This document shows, piece by piece, positions 24,144 through 33,071 of a DNA stretch of 64,000 bases. How positions within the stretch are numbered: the first letter of the stretch is position 1; each line of letters starts with the position of its first letter. The position numbers were made by a program, and so were the translations under genes. Source of the stretch: Actinomadura rifamycini DSM 43936 (GTDB taxonomy: Bacteria > Actinomycetota > Actinomycetes > Streptosporangiales > Streptosporangiaceae); assembly GCF_000425065.1 (NCBI RefSeq), contig NZ_AULB01000014.1, positions 140,462 through 204,461 of the forward strand, read 5' to 3'. The notes beneath the pieces were generated by a model. That model searched no databases. It worked only from the letters and a program-made list of their open reading frames with translations, and had not been told where the DNA came from.

Positions 24144-26102
24144 CTAGACGTGCCGGTGGACGGACTCGGCGCCGCTGGGGCCCGGCTCGGACGGGGCGAT
24201 CCACGGCCCCGGGATGGACGGGTCGAGGACGCCTTCCTCGACCCACGTGAACGCGCCGTCGAGCACGGCCCGCGCGAGCCGCACGTCCGGTGCGTCCGTG
24301 TTGCGCCACAGTCCGTCGAACAGCCCCTCCACCCGCACCCGGGACTGCTTGCAGAAGGCGTCCGCGAGCAGGAGCGCCGACTTGCCGGGGCCGCGCCCGT
24401 TCGCGTTCGCGCCGCCGTCCTGCAGCGGCCCCTTGCCGGACGCGTCGGCGTGCGCGCGCACACAGACGGCGCTCATCGCGTACAGTTCGGCGCCGATGTC
24501 GACCATTCGCCCGAGGAAGCCCTGCTTGCGTTCCAGGCCGCCCTGCCACCGGCCCGCCGCGTAGAAGACCGACCGGGCCAGCTTGCGGGACGCGCGCTCC
24601 ACGTACCGCAGGTGCTTGGCGAGCGGGCCGAACTCCGCGTACGAGCCGGGCCGCCGCCCCGGGCCCGTGACGAGCGTCGGCAGCCAGCGCGCGTAGAACC
24701 CGCCGGCCCGCGCCGCCGCCCGCGCCTTGTCCCCCGCCGACGCGTCGGGGTCGATGATGTCGCCGGCCACCGACAGGTGCGCGTCGACCGCCTCCCGCGC
24801 GATCAGCAGGTGCATGATCTCGCTGGAGCCCTCGAAGATCCGGTTGATGCGCACGTCGCGGAGCATCTGCTCGGCCGGGACGCCCCGCTCGCCGCGCGCC
24901 GCGAGCGACGCGGCCGTCTCGTAGCCGCGGCCGCCGCGCACCTGCACCAGCTCGTCCGCCACCCGGCACGCCATCTCCGACGACCACAGCTTCGCGAGCG
25001 CCGCCTCGATCCGGATGTCGTTGCGCGCGTCGTCCGCCAGCCGGGCCGACAGGTCGTGCACGGCCTCCATCGCGTACGCCGTCGCCGCGATGAACGCCAC
25101 CTTGCGGGCGACCGCCTCGTGCCGCCCCACGGGGCGGCCCCACTGCACCCGCTCCGCCGACCACTCCCGGGCGATCTTCACCGCCCACTTGCCGTTCGCC
25201 GCGCACATCGCCGGCAGCGACAGCCGTCCGGTGTTGAGGGTCGCCAGCGCGATCTTCAGCCCGGCGCCCTCCTTCCCGATCATGTTCGCCTTCGGGACGC
25301 GCACGTCGTGGAAGCGCGTCACGCCGTTCTCGATGCCGCGCAGCCCCATGAACGCGTTCCGGTTCTCGACCGTGATGCCGGGAGTGTCCATGTCGACGAC
25401 GAACGCGGAGATCCCGCCCCGGTGCCCGTCCGACTCCGGGACCCGCGCCATCACCACGACGAGGTCCGCCACGACGCCGTTCGTCGTCCACAGCTTCACG
25501 CCGTTGAGGACGTAGTCGTCCCCGTCCGGGACGGCCGTCGCCCGCAGCCGCGCCGGGTCCGAGCCGACGTCGGGCTCGGTCAGCAGGAACGCCGTGATCC
25601 GCGTCGCGCAGCGCGGCAGCCACGCCTCCTTCTGCTCGTCCGTCCCGAACATCGCCACCGGCTGCGGGACGCCGATCGACTGGTGCGCCGACAGCAGCGC
25701 CCCGATCGCCGGGCTCACCGACCCCGCGACCATCAGCGCGCGCCCGTAGTGGAACTGGCCGAGTCCGAGCCCGCCGTACCGCTCGGGGACCTTCATCCCG
25801 AACGCCCCGAGGTCGCGCAGGCCCCGCAGCGTCTCGTCCGGGATGCGGGCGTCCCGCTCGATCCGCGCCGGATCGACCTCGTTCTGGCAGAACTCCGTGA
25901 GCTTCGCCAGGAACGCGTCGCCCCGCGCCCGGTCGTCCGCGCCGGGACGCGGATGCGGATGCACGAGGTCGAGCCGGAACTCGCCGAGGAACAGCCGCCT
26001 GCCGAAGCTCGGCAGCCGCCATTCCGCCTCCCGCGCCTCCTCCGCCGCCTTCCGCGCGGTCCGCTCGTCGACGTGCTCGTCCGTGCGCATCGGCTGACTC
26101 AT
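24144..26102 (-). CDS. Long acyl-CoA dehydrogenase (FadE10-like)
   Basis: A 652-residue FAD enzyme for the first step of beta-oxidation. It has the N-terminal helical, middle beta (LTEPDVGSDPARL, LNGVKLWTTNG) and C-terminal helical domains of acyl-CoA dehydrogenases. The catalytic base is E424 in IFEGSSEIMHLL. RGGRGYETA lies upstream of it. A 180-residue C-terminal extension after the core makes it VLCAD-like in length. M. tuberculosis FadE10 is about 650 residues and is a plausible orthologue, from memory. It is divergent from an IclR regulator, which is the obvious candidate to control it. Confidence 0.9.
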   Translation of the reverse strand: MSQPMRTDEHVDERTARKAAEEAREAEWRLPSFGRRLFLGEFRLDLVHPHPRPGADDRARGDAFLAKLTEFCQNEVDPARIERDARIPDETLRGLRDLGAFGMKVPERYGGLGLGQFHYGRALMVAGSVSPAIGALLSAHQSIGVPQPVAMFGTDEQKEAWLPRCATRITAFLLTEPDVGSDPARLRATAVPDGDDYVLNGVKLWTTNGVVADLVVVMARVPESDGHRGGISAFVVDMDTPGITVENRNAFMGLRGIENGVTRFHDVRVPKANMIGKEGAGLKIALATLNTGRLSLPAMCAANGKWAVKIAREWSAERVQWGRPVGRHEAVARKVAFIAATAYAMEAVHDLSARLADDARNDIRIEAALAKLWSSEMACRVADELVQVRGGRGYETAASLAARGERGVPAEQMLRDVRINRIFEGSSEIMHLLIAREAVDAHLSVAGDIIDPDASAGDKARAAARAGGFYARWLPTLVTGPGRRPGSYAEFGPLAKHLRYVERASRKLARSVFYAAGRWQGGLERKQGFLGRMVDIGAELYAMSAVCVRAHADASGKGPLQDGGANANGRGPGKSALLLADAFCKQSRVRVEGLFDGLWRNTDAPDVRLARAVLDGAFTWVEEGVLDPSIPGPWIAPSEPGPSGAESVHRHV

Positions 26103-26217
26103 GCCGGCTCCTCGACCTGACCCGTCCGTCCCCTTGGGTGCTCACTCCCCGGATCCGGCCGGAGTACTCCCTTTCCGCAGGTCGCCGCGGCCGTCGGCGC
26201 GGCGCCGCGCGATCTTC

Positions 26218-26255
26218 CTTGACGGGTCTCGGCAAAGCCCTTGACCGGCCTCGGC
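26218..26255. promoter_or_regulatory. 16-bp direct repeat in the IclR / acyl-CoA dehydrogenase divergent region
   Basis: CTTGACGGGTCTCGGC (26218-26233) and CTTGACCGGCCTCGGC (26240-26255) match at 14 of 16 positions and repeat with period 22, two helical turns. Each contains a TTGAC -35-like element. They end 21 nt before the IclR ATG. This suits cooperative binding of a dimeric regulator, probably IclR itself. Confidence 0.5.
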
Positions 26256-26276
26256 GGGCAGGGTTCGCTTTGCGTG

Positions 26277-27038
26277 ATGGACGAGACACGCGGACCCACA
26301 CTCATCGCCTCGGTGCAGCGTGCTCTGCATCTGATGGAGGCGGTGTCGTCGCACCCCAGCGGGGCGCCCGCCAAGCAGCTCGCCCGCGAGGCCGGTCTGC
26401 CCCTCGCCACCACCTACCACCTGCTGCGCACCCTCGCGCACGAGGGCTACGCGACCCGGCTGTCGGACGGCGTCTGGGTGCTCGGCGAGCGCGTCGCCAG
26501 CCTGCACGGCAAGAGCCGGGCGCAGCAGCTCCTCGCCCGCATCCGCCCCGCCCTCGTCGCGCTGCGGGACGAGCTCGGCGCCGCGGCGTACTTCGCCATG
26601 CACGTCGACGGCGAGATCCGGCTCATCGACATCGTCGACGGCCCCCGCACGCCCCGCGTCGACGTCTGGGTGGGCTTCGACGAGGCCCCGCACGCCACCG
26701 CGCTCGGCAAGTGCCTGATCGCCCAGCTCGACGAGGACCGCCGCCGCGACTACCTCGACCGGCACCGGCTCGCCGACCTCACCCCGCACACGATCACCGA
26801 GCCGCACCGGCTGCTCCGCACGCTGCGCTCGTCCACCGGACTGTCCATCGACCGCGAGGAGTACGCGCTCGGCACCGGGTGCGTCGCGGTCCCGGTCACC
26901 GACGCGACCGGCACCGTCCGCGCGGCCCTCGCGCTCTCCTGCCGCCCCGCGAAGCTGCCCAAGATCGAGCGCGCCGCCGACCGGATGAAGGCGACCGCCG
27001 CCCGCCTCCAGCGGACGATCACCCTGCCGGTGCCCTGA
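26277..27038 (+). CDS. IclR-family transcriptional regulator
   Basis: A 253-residue regulator. The N-terminal winged helix is LIASVQRALHLMEAVSSHP, then AKQLAREAGLPLATTYHLLR with GYATRL as the wing. The C-terminal effector domain includes PHATALGKCLIAQL, LSIDREEYALGTGCVAVPV and a final RLQRTI helix. These are classic IclR features. The ATG at 26277 is used; an upstream TTG-type start would extend into the direct-repeat region. It is divergent from the acyl-CoA dehydrogenase and convergent with enoyl-CoA hydratase, 17 nt apart, pointing to control of fatty or aromatic acid degradation. Confidence 0.9.
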   Translation: MDETRGPTLIASVQRALHLMEAVSSHPSGAPAKQLAREAGLPLATTYHLLRTLAHEGYATRLSDGVWVLGERVASLHGKSRAQQLLARIRPALVALRDELGAAAYFAMHVDGEIRLIDIVDGPRTPRVDVWVGFDEAPHATALGKCLIAQLDEDRRRDYLDRHRLADLTPHTITEPHRLLRTLRSSTGLSIDREEYALGTGCVAVPVTDATGTVRAALALSCRPAKLPKIERAADRMKATAARLQRTITLPVP

Positions 27039-27055
27039 CGGGCCCGCCGGCCTCC

Positions 27056-27850
27056 CTAGCGGCCGCGGAAGTCGGGGGCGCGGTTCTCCAGGAACGCCGC
27101 GACGCCCTCCCGGGCGTCCTCGCTGCCCGCGAGCCGCACCAGCTCGCCCAGCAGGTGCTCCACCTGGTTCTCCAGCGGGCGGCCCTCGATCGCGAAGAAC
27201 GCGTCGCGGCCCCGGCGCAGCCCGAGCGGGCTCTTCGCCGCGATCGTCCGCGCCAGGTCGTCCACCCGCGCGTCCAGCTCGTCCCGCGGCACCACCTCGG
27301 TGACGAGGCCGATCTCCCTGCCCTCCGCCGCGGTGATGCGGGCACCCGTGTAATACAGCTTGAACGCCTGCTTCGGGACGACGTTCCGGTTGATGATCGC
27401 CATGATCATCATCGGCCAGAGGCCCACGTTCACCTCGGGCGTCGCCAGCTTCACGTCGTCCGCCGCGACCACCAGGTCGCACGCCGCCGCGAGCCCGAGC
27501 CCGCCCGCCACCGCGTGCCCCGCCAGCCGCGCGATGATCGGCTTGCCGAGCTTCGGGAACGCGGTGAACAGCCGGAACGGCGCGCTCTCCCGGATCGCCG
27601 CGGGGTCCGCCACGGACCGTCCGTCCGCCTGCTGCGCGCCGAGCCCGCCGAGGTCCGCGCCCGCGCAGAACGCCCGGTCCCCCGCGCCCGTCAGGACGAT
27701 CACGCGGACGTCGTCGTCGTGCTTCGCCCGCTCGAACGCGTCGAGCAGCCCGTCGATCATCCGGTCGCTGAGCGCGTTCCGCGCGTCCGGCCGGTTCAGC
27801 GTGATCCGCGCGACCCGCTCGCCGACCGTGTACAGCACCGTCTCGTCCAT
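27056..27850 (-). CDS. Enoyl-CoA hydratase/isomerase family protein
   Basis: A 264-residue crotonase-fold enzyme. ITLNRPDARNALSDRM opens the fold. FCAGADLGGLG is the oxyanion loop, and the segment AGHAVAGGLGLAAACDLVVA is characteristic of the family. The usual second catalytic Glu position is in the stretch ATPEVNVGLWP, whose Glu is present. The substrate chain length cannot be told. GAGGCGG lies 3-9 nt before the ATG at 27850, which decides the start. It lies downstream of the thiolase on the same strand but after a strong hairpin, so it is probably a separate transcript. Confidence 0.9.
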   Translation of the reverse strand: MDETVLYTVGERVARITLNRPDARNALSDRMIDGLLDAFERAKHDDDVRVIVLTGAGDRAFCAGADLGGLGAQQADGRSVADPAAIRESAPFRLFTAFPKLGKPIIARLAGHAVAGGLGLAAACDLVVAADDVKLATPEVNVGLWPMMIMAIINRNVVPKQAFKLYYTGARITAAEGREIGLVTEVVPRDELDARVDDLARTIAAKSPLGLRRGRDAFFAIEGRPLENQVEHLLGELVRLAGSEDAREGVAAFLENRAPDFRGR

Positions 27851-27918
27851 GTCCGCCTCACCGTCCGCACCGACTACGACTCCGACGCACCGAGGATCCC
27901 ACCCGTCCCCGGAAGCGC

Positions 27919-27964
27919 GTGCGGCCCCGGCTCCGCGCCGTCGGGCGAGGAGTCGGGGCCGCAC
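27919..27964 (-). terminator. 16-bp stem terminator after the thiolase gene
   Basis: GTGCGGCCCCGGCTCC (27919-27934) pairs with GGAGTCGGGGCCGCAC (27949-27964) with one G-T pair and a 14-nt loop. It lies 35 nt past the minus-strand thiolase stop. Confidence 0.65.
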
Positions 27965-27999
27965 ACAGGTGGCGTGCCGTCAGGCCGCCGATCCGCGGA

Positions 28000-29133
28000 T
28001 CAGAGGCGCTCGATGATGGTGGCGTTGGCCTGTCCGCCGCCCTCGCACATCGTCTGCAGGCCGTAGCGGCCGCCGGTGCGCTCCAGCTCGTGCAGCAGCT
28101 TGGTCATCAGGACGCCGCCGGTGGCGCCCAGCGGGTGGCCGAGCGCGATGGCGCCGCCGTTGGGGTTGGTCTTCTCCAGGGACGCGCCGGTGTCGCGGGC
28201 CCACGCCAGCGGGACCGGGGCGAACGCCTCGTTGACCTCGAAGACGTCGATGTCGTCGATCTTGAGGCCGGCGCGGTCGAGGGCCTTCTCGGTCGCGGGG
28301 ATCGGGCCGGTCAGCATGTAGACCGGGTCCGAGCCGGTGACGGCGAGGGTGTGGATGCGGGCGCGCGGGGTGAGGTTGTACCGCTTGACGGCGGCCTCGG
28401 ACGCGATCATGACGGCGGACGAGCCGATGGAGATCTGCGACGCGACGGCGGCGGTGATGCGGCCGCCCTCCCGCAGCAGCTTCAGCTCGCCCATCTTCTC
28501 GAGGGTGGTGTCGGGGCGGGCGCCCTCGTCCTTGCCGAGGCCCGCGATGGGGGCGATCTCCCGGTCGAAGTAGCCGGCCTCGATCGCCTTGGCGGCGCGC
28601 TGGTGGCTCTCCAGCGCGAACTTCTCCAGGTCCTCGCGGCTGAGGTCCCACTTCTCGGCCATGAGCTCGGCGCCGCGGAACTGGGAGATCTCCTGCATGC
28701 CGTACCGCTCGGCCCAGCCCTCGCCGTAGGGGAAGTCCATCCCCTTGACGATGCTGGAGCCCATCGGGACCTTCGCCATCTGCTCGACGCCGGCGGCGAC
28801 GACCAGGTCCTGGGTGCCGGACATGACGCCCTGGGCGGCGAAGTGGATCGCCTGCTGCGAGGACCCGCACTGCCGGTCGATGGTCACGCCGGGCACGCTC
28901 TCCGGCAGGCCCGCCGACAGCCACGCGGTGCGCGCGATGTCGAGCGCCTGCGGACCGACCTGCATGACGCAGCCCATGATCACGTCTTCCACCGCGGACG
29001 GGTCGGCCCCGGTGCGGTCGACGAGCTCCTTGAGCACGTGCGCCCCGAGGTCGGCGGGGTGCACGTCCTTGAGAGCGCCCTTCTTGGTGCCGACGGGGGT
29101 ACGGACCGCGCCGACGATGTACGCCTCGGCCAC
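28000..29133 (-). CDS. Acetyl-CoA acetyltransferase / 3-ketoacyl-CoA thiolase
   Basis: A 377-residue thiolase. C89 in DRQCGSSQQ is the nucleophile, H333 in ALGHPLGATGG and C363 in MCEGGGQANA complete the active site. NEAFAPVPL is the conserved family loop. The length and the GSSQQ/EVNEAFA context fit degradative thiolases (FadA type) more than acetoacetyl-CoA synthases, but the two cannot be separated with certainty. A GAGGCG site precedes the ATG. The upstream DNA to 29232 contains an ACCGA/TCGGT dyad that could be a repressor site. With the acyl-CoA dehydrogenase and hydratase it supplies most of a beta-oxidation cycle; no 3-hydroxyacyl-CoA dehydrogenase is in the window. Confidence 0.9.
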   Translation of the reverse strand: MAEAYIVGAVRTPVGTKKGALKDVHPADLGAHVLKELVDRTGADPSAVEDVIMGCVMQVGPQALDIARTAWLSAGLPESVPGVTIDRQCGSSQQAIHFAAQGVMSGTQDLVVAAGVEQMAKVPMGSSIVKGMDFPYGEGWAERYGMQEISQFRGAELMAEKWDLSREDLEKFALESHQRAAKAIEAGYFDREIAPIAGLGKDEGARPDTTLEKMGELKLLREGGRITAAVASQISIGSSAVMIASEAAVKRYNLTPRARIHTLAVTGSDPVYMLTGPIPATEKALDRAGLKIDDIDVFEVNEAFAPVPLAWARDTGASLEKTNPNGGAIALGHPLGATGGVLMTKLLHELERTGGRYGLQTMCEGGGQANATIIERL

Positions 29134-29232
29134 TACGCCTCCAACTGTCTGGGTTCCGTCCCGAAACCGAGTGTGATTCGGTCAGTCAGTATGAGATTAC
29201 AGGGCCGATGGCGCAACGGCATGTGACGGGGG

Positions 29233-31260
29233 TTACCCGGCGGCGGCGGTCGCGCCGCGCATCGTCCCGCCGTCGGCGTCGTCGCCCAGCGACGCGCGGG
29301 CGAGGCGGGTCAGGACGTCCGCGAGCTCGGGATGCTCCTCGGGGGCCCAGCCCTCCACGTGCGCGGCCAGCCCCTCGCGGCGCGCGGCGAACAGCCGCTC
29401 GGCGACGTCCCGCCCCGCGTGCGTGATCGCCAGCACACCGTCGCGGCGCTCCACGAGGCCGTCGCCGACGAGACGGTCGACGAACGGGCGCCCGGTCTCC
29501 ACCGGCACGCCCGCACGGGCCGCGAGGTCCTCGCCGCGGACCGTCCCGTCCTTGGCGATCCGGCACAGCGCCCACAGGCTGCCCGCCGGGAGGTCCACCC
29601 CGGCGAGGGCGCCCAGCCGCGCGTACAGGTCCCGGGCGCGCGGGTCGCGGCGCATCAGCTCGCTCAGGCACCGCTCCATCTCGTGCCGGGACGACCGGAC
29701 GGTCGGCGCCGCGCCGAACCCCTCGCCGTAGTCGCGCGTCCGGGACGTCTCGCGCAGCGGCGTCTCCCGCAGGAACAGCGCCAGCAGGAACCCCACCGCG
29801 GCCACCGGGACCGCCCAGAAGAACACGGTGTCGATGGAGTCGGCGTACGCGTGCAGCACCTCGTTCCTGACCTGCGCGGGGAACCGGTCGAGCAGCGTCG
29901 GGTCGCCCTGGACGGCGCCCGGGTCGAAGCCCGGCGGCAGGTCCCGGGCGATCGCGTCGACGTTGCTCGCGAGCGTGTTGCTGAACACCGCGCCGAACAC
30001 GGCGACCCCGAACGAGCCGCCGATCTGCCGGAAGAACGTGACGCCGGACGTCGCCGCGCCCAGGTCCCCGTACGGGACGGCGTTCTGCACGGCGATCACG
30101 AGGATCTGCAGGACCATCCCGAGCCCCAGCCCGAGCAGCGCGAACCGCAGGCTCATCGCGAGCGTCGAGGACGTCTCGTCCAGCTGCGACACCAGGTACA
30201 GCGCGACCGCGATGATCGGCGTGCCGAGCACCGGGAAGACCTTGTACCGGCCGGTCCGGCTGACGATCTGGCCGGACCCGATCGAGGTCACCAGCATCCC
30301 GAGCATCATCGGCAGCAGGTACACGCCCGACAGCGTGGGCGACACGCCGTGCACGATCTGCAGGAAGATCGGCAGGTACGTGAGCGCGCCGAACATCGCG
30401 AACCCCACCACGAACCCGACCGCCGACCCGATCGCGAACACCGGGTGGGCCAGGAGCTTCGGCGGCAGGACCGGCTCCGCCGCGCGCCGCTCCACCAGCA
30501 CCCAGACCGCGATCAGCACCGCCGACGCCCCGGCGAGCCCGATGATCTGCGGGGAGACCCAGTCGTAGGTCGTCCCGCCCCAGGTCGTCACCAGCACCAG
30601 GCCGACCGCCCAGCCGACGATCAGCAGCGTCCCGGCGTAGTCGATGCGGTGGCGCTCCCGCTCGCCGTGCGCGCGCAGCACCACCGCGATCACCGCGAGC
30701 GCCACGACGCCGATCGGCAGGTTGACGTAGAACACCCACCGCCACGACAGGTTGTCGACGAACCAGCCGCCGAGCAGCGGCCCGCACACGCTCGACACGC
30801 CGAACACCGCGCCGAACAGCCCCTGGTACCGGCCCCGCTCGCGGGGCGGCACGACCTCCCCGACGATCGCGATGGCCAGCACCATCAGCCCGCCGCCGCC
30901 GAGCCCCTGCAGCGCCCGGAACAGGATCAGCTCGGTCATCCCCTGCGCGATGCCGCACAGCGCCGACCCGATCAGGAAGACGACGATCGACGTCTGGAAC
31001 AGCCGCTTGCGGCCGTACTGGTCGCCGAGCTTGCCCCACAGCGGCGTGGACGCCGTCGCGGCCAGCAGGTACGCCGTCACCACCCACGACAGGTGGTTCA
31101 GCCCGCCGAGATCGCTGACGATCGTCGGCAGCGCGGTCGACACGATCGTCTGGTCGAGGGCCGCCAGCAGCAGCGCCAGCATGAGCGCGCCCAGCACGGC
31201 GTACAGCTCCCTGCCCGCCGGCATGGCCGGTTCGGCCGGTTCGTCCCGCGCCGCCGTCAT
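29233..31260 (-). CDS. MFS multidrug transporter (DHA2) fused to a winged-helix domain
   Basis: A 675-residue fusion. Residues about 20-515 are a 14-helix drug:H+ antiporter of the EmrB/QacA type, with LDQTIVSTALPTI in helix 1 and GKLGDQYGRKRLF as motif A. Residues about 560-655 are cytoplasmic and look like a MarR-type winged helix: LGALAGVDLPAGSLWALCRI, GEDLAARAGVPVETGRPFVD, GLVERRDGVLAITHAGRDVA. The tail could sense the drug or bind DNA from the membrane, or may be a regulatory cap. The fusion occurs in other actinomycetes from memory. Downstream is a hairpin-poor spacer and the thiolase; upstream is a small membrane protein gene. Confidence 0.88.
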   Translation of the reverse strand: MTAARDEPAEPAMPAGRELYAVLGALMLALLLAALDQTIVSTALPTIVSDLGGLNHLSWVVTAYLLAATASTPLWGKLGDQYGRKRLFQTSIVVFLIGSALCGIAQGMTELILFRALQGLGGGGLMVLAIAIVGEVVPPRERGRYQGLFGAVFGVSSVCGPLLGGWFVDNLSWRWVFYVNLPIGVVALAVIAVVLRAHGERERHRIDYAGTLLIVGWAVGLVLVTTWGGTTYDWVSPQIIGLAGASAVLIAVWVLVERRAAEPVLPPKLLAHPVFAIGSAVGFVVGFAMFGALTYLPIFLQIVHGVSPTLSGVYLLPMMLGMLVTSIGSGQIVSRTGRYKVFPVLGTPIIAVALYLVSQLDETSSTLAMSLRFALLGLGLGMVLQILVIAVQNAVPYGDLGAATSGVTFFRQIGGSFGVAVFGAVFSNTLASNVDAIARDLPPGFDPGAVQGDPTLLDRFPAQVRNEVLHAYADSIDTVFFWAVPVAAVGFLLALFLRETPLRETSRTRDYGEGFGAAPTVRSSRHEMERCLSELMRRDPRARDLYARLGALAGVDLPAGSLWALCRIAKDGTVRGEDLAARAGVPVETGRPFVDRLVGDGLVERRDGVLAITHAGRDVAERLFAARREGLAAHVEGWAPEEHPELADVLTRLARASLGDDADGGTMRGATAAAG

Positions 31261-31318
31261 GCGCCCCCCTGCCCGTCCGTGACGTCAGGGGCCTACCCAC
31301 GAGCCCGGCGGGATCACG

Positions 31319-31717
31319 TCACCGCAGCACGTCCCGCGCCACCTTCGCCGCGCCCAGCGCCGCCGCGCTCCCGGACACCGCCAGCGCGCCCGCCGCCGCC
31401 CACAGCGGCACGCGCTTGCGGCCGCTCAGCCCCGTCACCACGTCGAGGGAGTCCACGCCGAGCCCGAGCCGCGCCCACAGCTTCCGGCCGTCCTCCCCGC
31501 TCAGCAGGTAGCCGGCGCCGAGCGCGATCTCGCGGGCGGCGAACATCCGGGTGACGAAGTCGCGGCCGCCGTCCGCGCCGCGCCCCATCCCCATCGCCCG
31601 GACGGTCAGCCCGGGCGCGGCGAACGCGGCGACGCCCAGCGCCACCCGACCCCGCGCGAGCTGCACCATCAGCTCGTCGATCTTGTCCCGCTCGTCAACT
31701 TCATTCACATCTGCCAC
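31319..31717 (-). CDS. Hypothetical membrane protein
   Basis: A 132-residue protein of no family I can name. A charged N terminus (NEVDERDKIDELM) precedes hydrophobic stretches at about 22-42 (ARGRVALGVAAFAAPGLTVR), 60-75 (AAREIALGAGYLLSG) and 103-128 (PLWAAAGALAVSGSAAALGAAKVA). It resembles small multi-helix actinobacterial membrane proteins. It is read toward the MFS fusion gene with a 58-nt gap and could be its partner. Its promoter shares an AT-rich interval with the small plus-strand gene at 31823. Confidence 0.7.
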   Translation of the reverse strand: MADVNEVDERDKIDELMVQLARGRVALGVAAFAAPGLTVRAMGMGRGADGGRDFVTRMFAAREIALGAGYLLSGEDGRKLWARLGLGVDSLDVVTGLSGRKRVPLWAAAGALAVSGSAAALGAAKVARDVLR

Positions 31718-31822
31718 AACCGCGAGGGTAGCGGGCCGACCCCGCGCCCCGACTCCCGGGTAACCCGCTACTTACACGTCTATCGTTCTAGGGAGGCGGC
31801 ACTCCCCCGGTGGAAGGTGACC

Positions 31823-31984
31823 ATGACAGGCATCATCGCCCTCATCGTGACGGCCCTGCTCGTCTCGTTCGCGATCCGCTGGGCGGCGGTGAAGATGCGC
31901 CTGCCCATGCCCACCCGGATCGCCGTGATCACCGTGTTCGTCCTGGTGGCGCTCACCCTGTACGGGACCCAGCTCCCGGATTGA
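31823..31984 (+). CDS. Small two-helix membrane protein (53 aa)
   Basis: A 53-residue open reading frame. GGAAGG lies 5 nt before the ATG, a strong ribosome site. Two hydrophobic segments, about 4-17 (IIALIVTALLVSFA) and 33-45 (IAVITVFVLVALT), flank a short basic loop (RWAAVKMRLPMP). Codon use is like that of its neighbours, with GC-rich third positions. No family is recognised. It stands alone in a divergent arrangement with the hypothetical membrane protein at 31319. Confidence 0.65.
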   Translation: MTGIIALIVTALLVSFAIRWAAVKMRLPMPTRIAVITVFVLVALTLYGTQLPD

Positions 31985-32122
31985 CGCGCAGATTCTTTCC
32001 CCGACGTCCGAACTTACCGGCCGGGCGGCGAGTCATACCTGACGAAACCGGCCGCACCGCCGGTCGCGGCATGCCCGCGACCGGTACCCCGTGCGGCATG
32101 GCCGGACCGAGGGAGACCCGCA

Positions 32123-32872
32123 GTGCCGCATCCGGCGACCGTCGTCCCCGAGATCGCCCCGCACCTCAAACGGCTGCTGGACTTCGTCGACCCGCAGCCG
32201 GGCGACGTCTGCCTGGACGTCGCGCGGGGCCGCGGACCGCTGCCCGCCCTGCTCGCGCCCCGCGTCCGCCGCCTCACCGCCGTGGACGCCGCCCGCGACG
32301 GCCGCGCGTTCCGCACCGGGCCCGTCCGGATGCCCGGCGACGCCCTCCCCGCCCCGGCCGCCCCGAGCCCCCGCACCGACGAGACCGTCCACGAGACCGT
32401 CCGCGCCGACGCGACCGCGCTCCCCTACCCGGACGGCTCGTTCACCCTCGTCACCGCGCGGTTCGCCCTCTACGCGCTCGGCGCGCCGGACGCCGTCCTG
32501 CGCGAGCTCCTCCGCGTCCGGCGCCCCGGCGGGCGGCTCATCATGGCCGACCTCGTCCGCGGCAACTTCGCCGGCACCGCGCGCGACCGCATCGAACGCC
32601 TCCGCGACCCCGACCACCCGGGCATCCCCACCATCGCGCGGCTCACCGACATGGTCACCGCCGCCGGCGGCACCATCCGCCGCCTCGACGTCTTCACCGT
32701 CGAGCGTCCCGCCGAACCCTGGCTGGCCGACGCCCCCGACCCCGACGCCGCCGACCGCGTCCGCGAGGAACTCCTCGACGAGGTCGACGGCGGCCCCCGC
32801 ACCGGCGCGAAGCCCCGCATCATCGGCGGCGAACTCTGGTTCACCCAAACCTGGGCGCATGTCTTGTGTTAG
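32123..32872 (+). CDS. Methyltransferase-like protein with altered SAM motif
   Basis: A 249-residue class I methyltransferase-like protein. Motif I reads CLDVARGRGPLPALL (about 33-47) in place of the usual GxGxG. The post-motif segment TAVDAARDG fits strand 2. ADATALPYPDGSFTLVTARFALYAL and RRPGGRLIMADLV are normal for the UbiE/COQ5-like group. The lost glycines may weaken SAM binding. The GTG is decided by GGGAGA 6 nt upstream. It is the last gene before a repeat-rich spacer. Confidence 0.8.
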   Translation: MPHPATVVPEIAPHLKRLLDFVDPQPGDVCLDVARGRGPLPALLAPRVRRLTAVDAARDGRAFRTGPVRMPGDALPAPAAPSPRTDETVHETVRADATALPYPDGSFTLVTARFALYALGAPDAVLRELLRVRRPGGRLIMADLVRGNFAGTARDRIERLRDPDHPGIPTIARLTDMVTAAGGTIRRLDVFTVERPAEPWLADAPDPDAADRVREELLDEVDGGPRTGAKPRIIGGELWFTQTWAHVLC

Positions 32873-32971
32873 GCCCAACGACCTCAGCCAAGCCCCGGCC
32901 AGAGCGGACCGGAACCACTGCGATTGCGTCCGAAGGCAGGTTCGAGCGAAGCGAGAACCTGATCGCGCAGC

Positions 32972-33054
32972 GAGCCCCCTGGGCGAGTCGGAGCGATGCA
33001 GCAATCGCGGCAAGGCCCGTGGAAGGAAGGCCCCCTGGGGCCTGACGCCGAGGG
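32972..33054. repeat. Imperfect direct repeat, copy A (83 bp)
   Basis: First of two copies with start points 100 bp apart. The left third (GAGCCCCCTGGGCGAGTCGG and onward to CAGCAATCGC) and the right third (GAAGGAAGGCCCC to GACGCCGAGGG) are nearly identical between copies, while about 12 middle bases differ. The right third holds an AGGCCCC/GGGGCCT hairpin. It is noncoding, between a methyltransferase gene and the phosphatase gene stop. Confidence 0.85.
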
Positions 33055-33071
33055 TCTTGCAATAAGCACGT

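Noticed and set aside
13630..31260. A secondary-metabolite gene cluster, suggested by LAL, SnoaL-like, SDR, CoA-transferase and MFS genes
   Set aside because: No PKS, NRPS, terpene or RiPP core enzyme is present; the genes fit catabolism and regulation.
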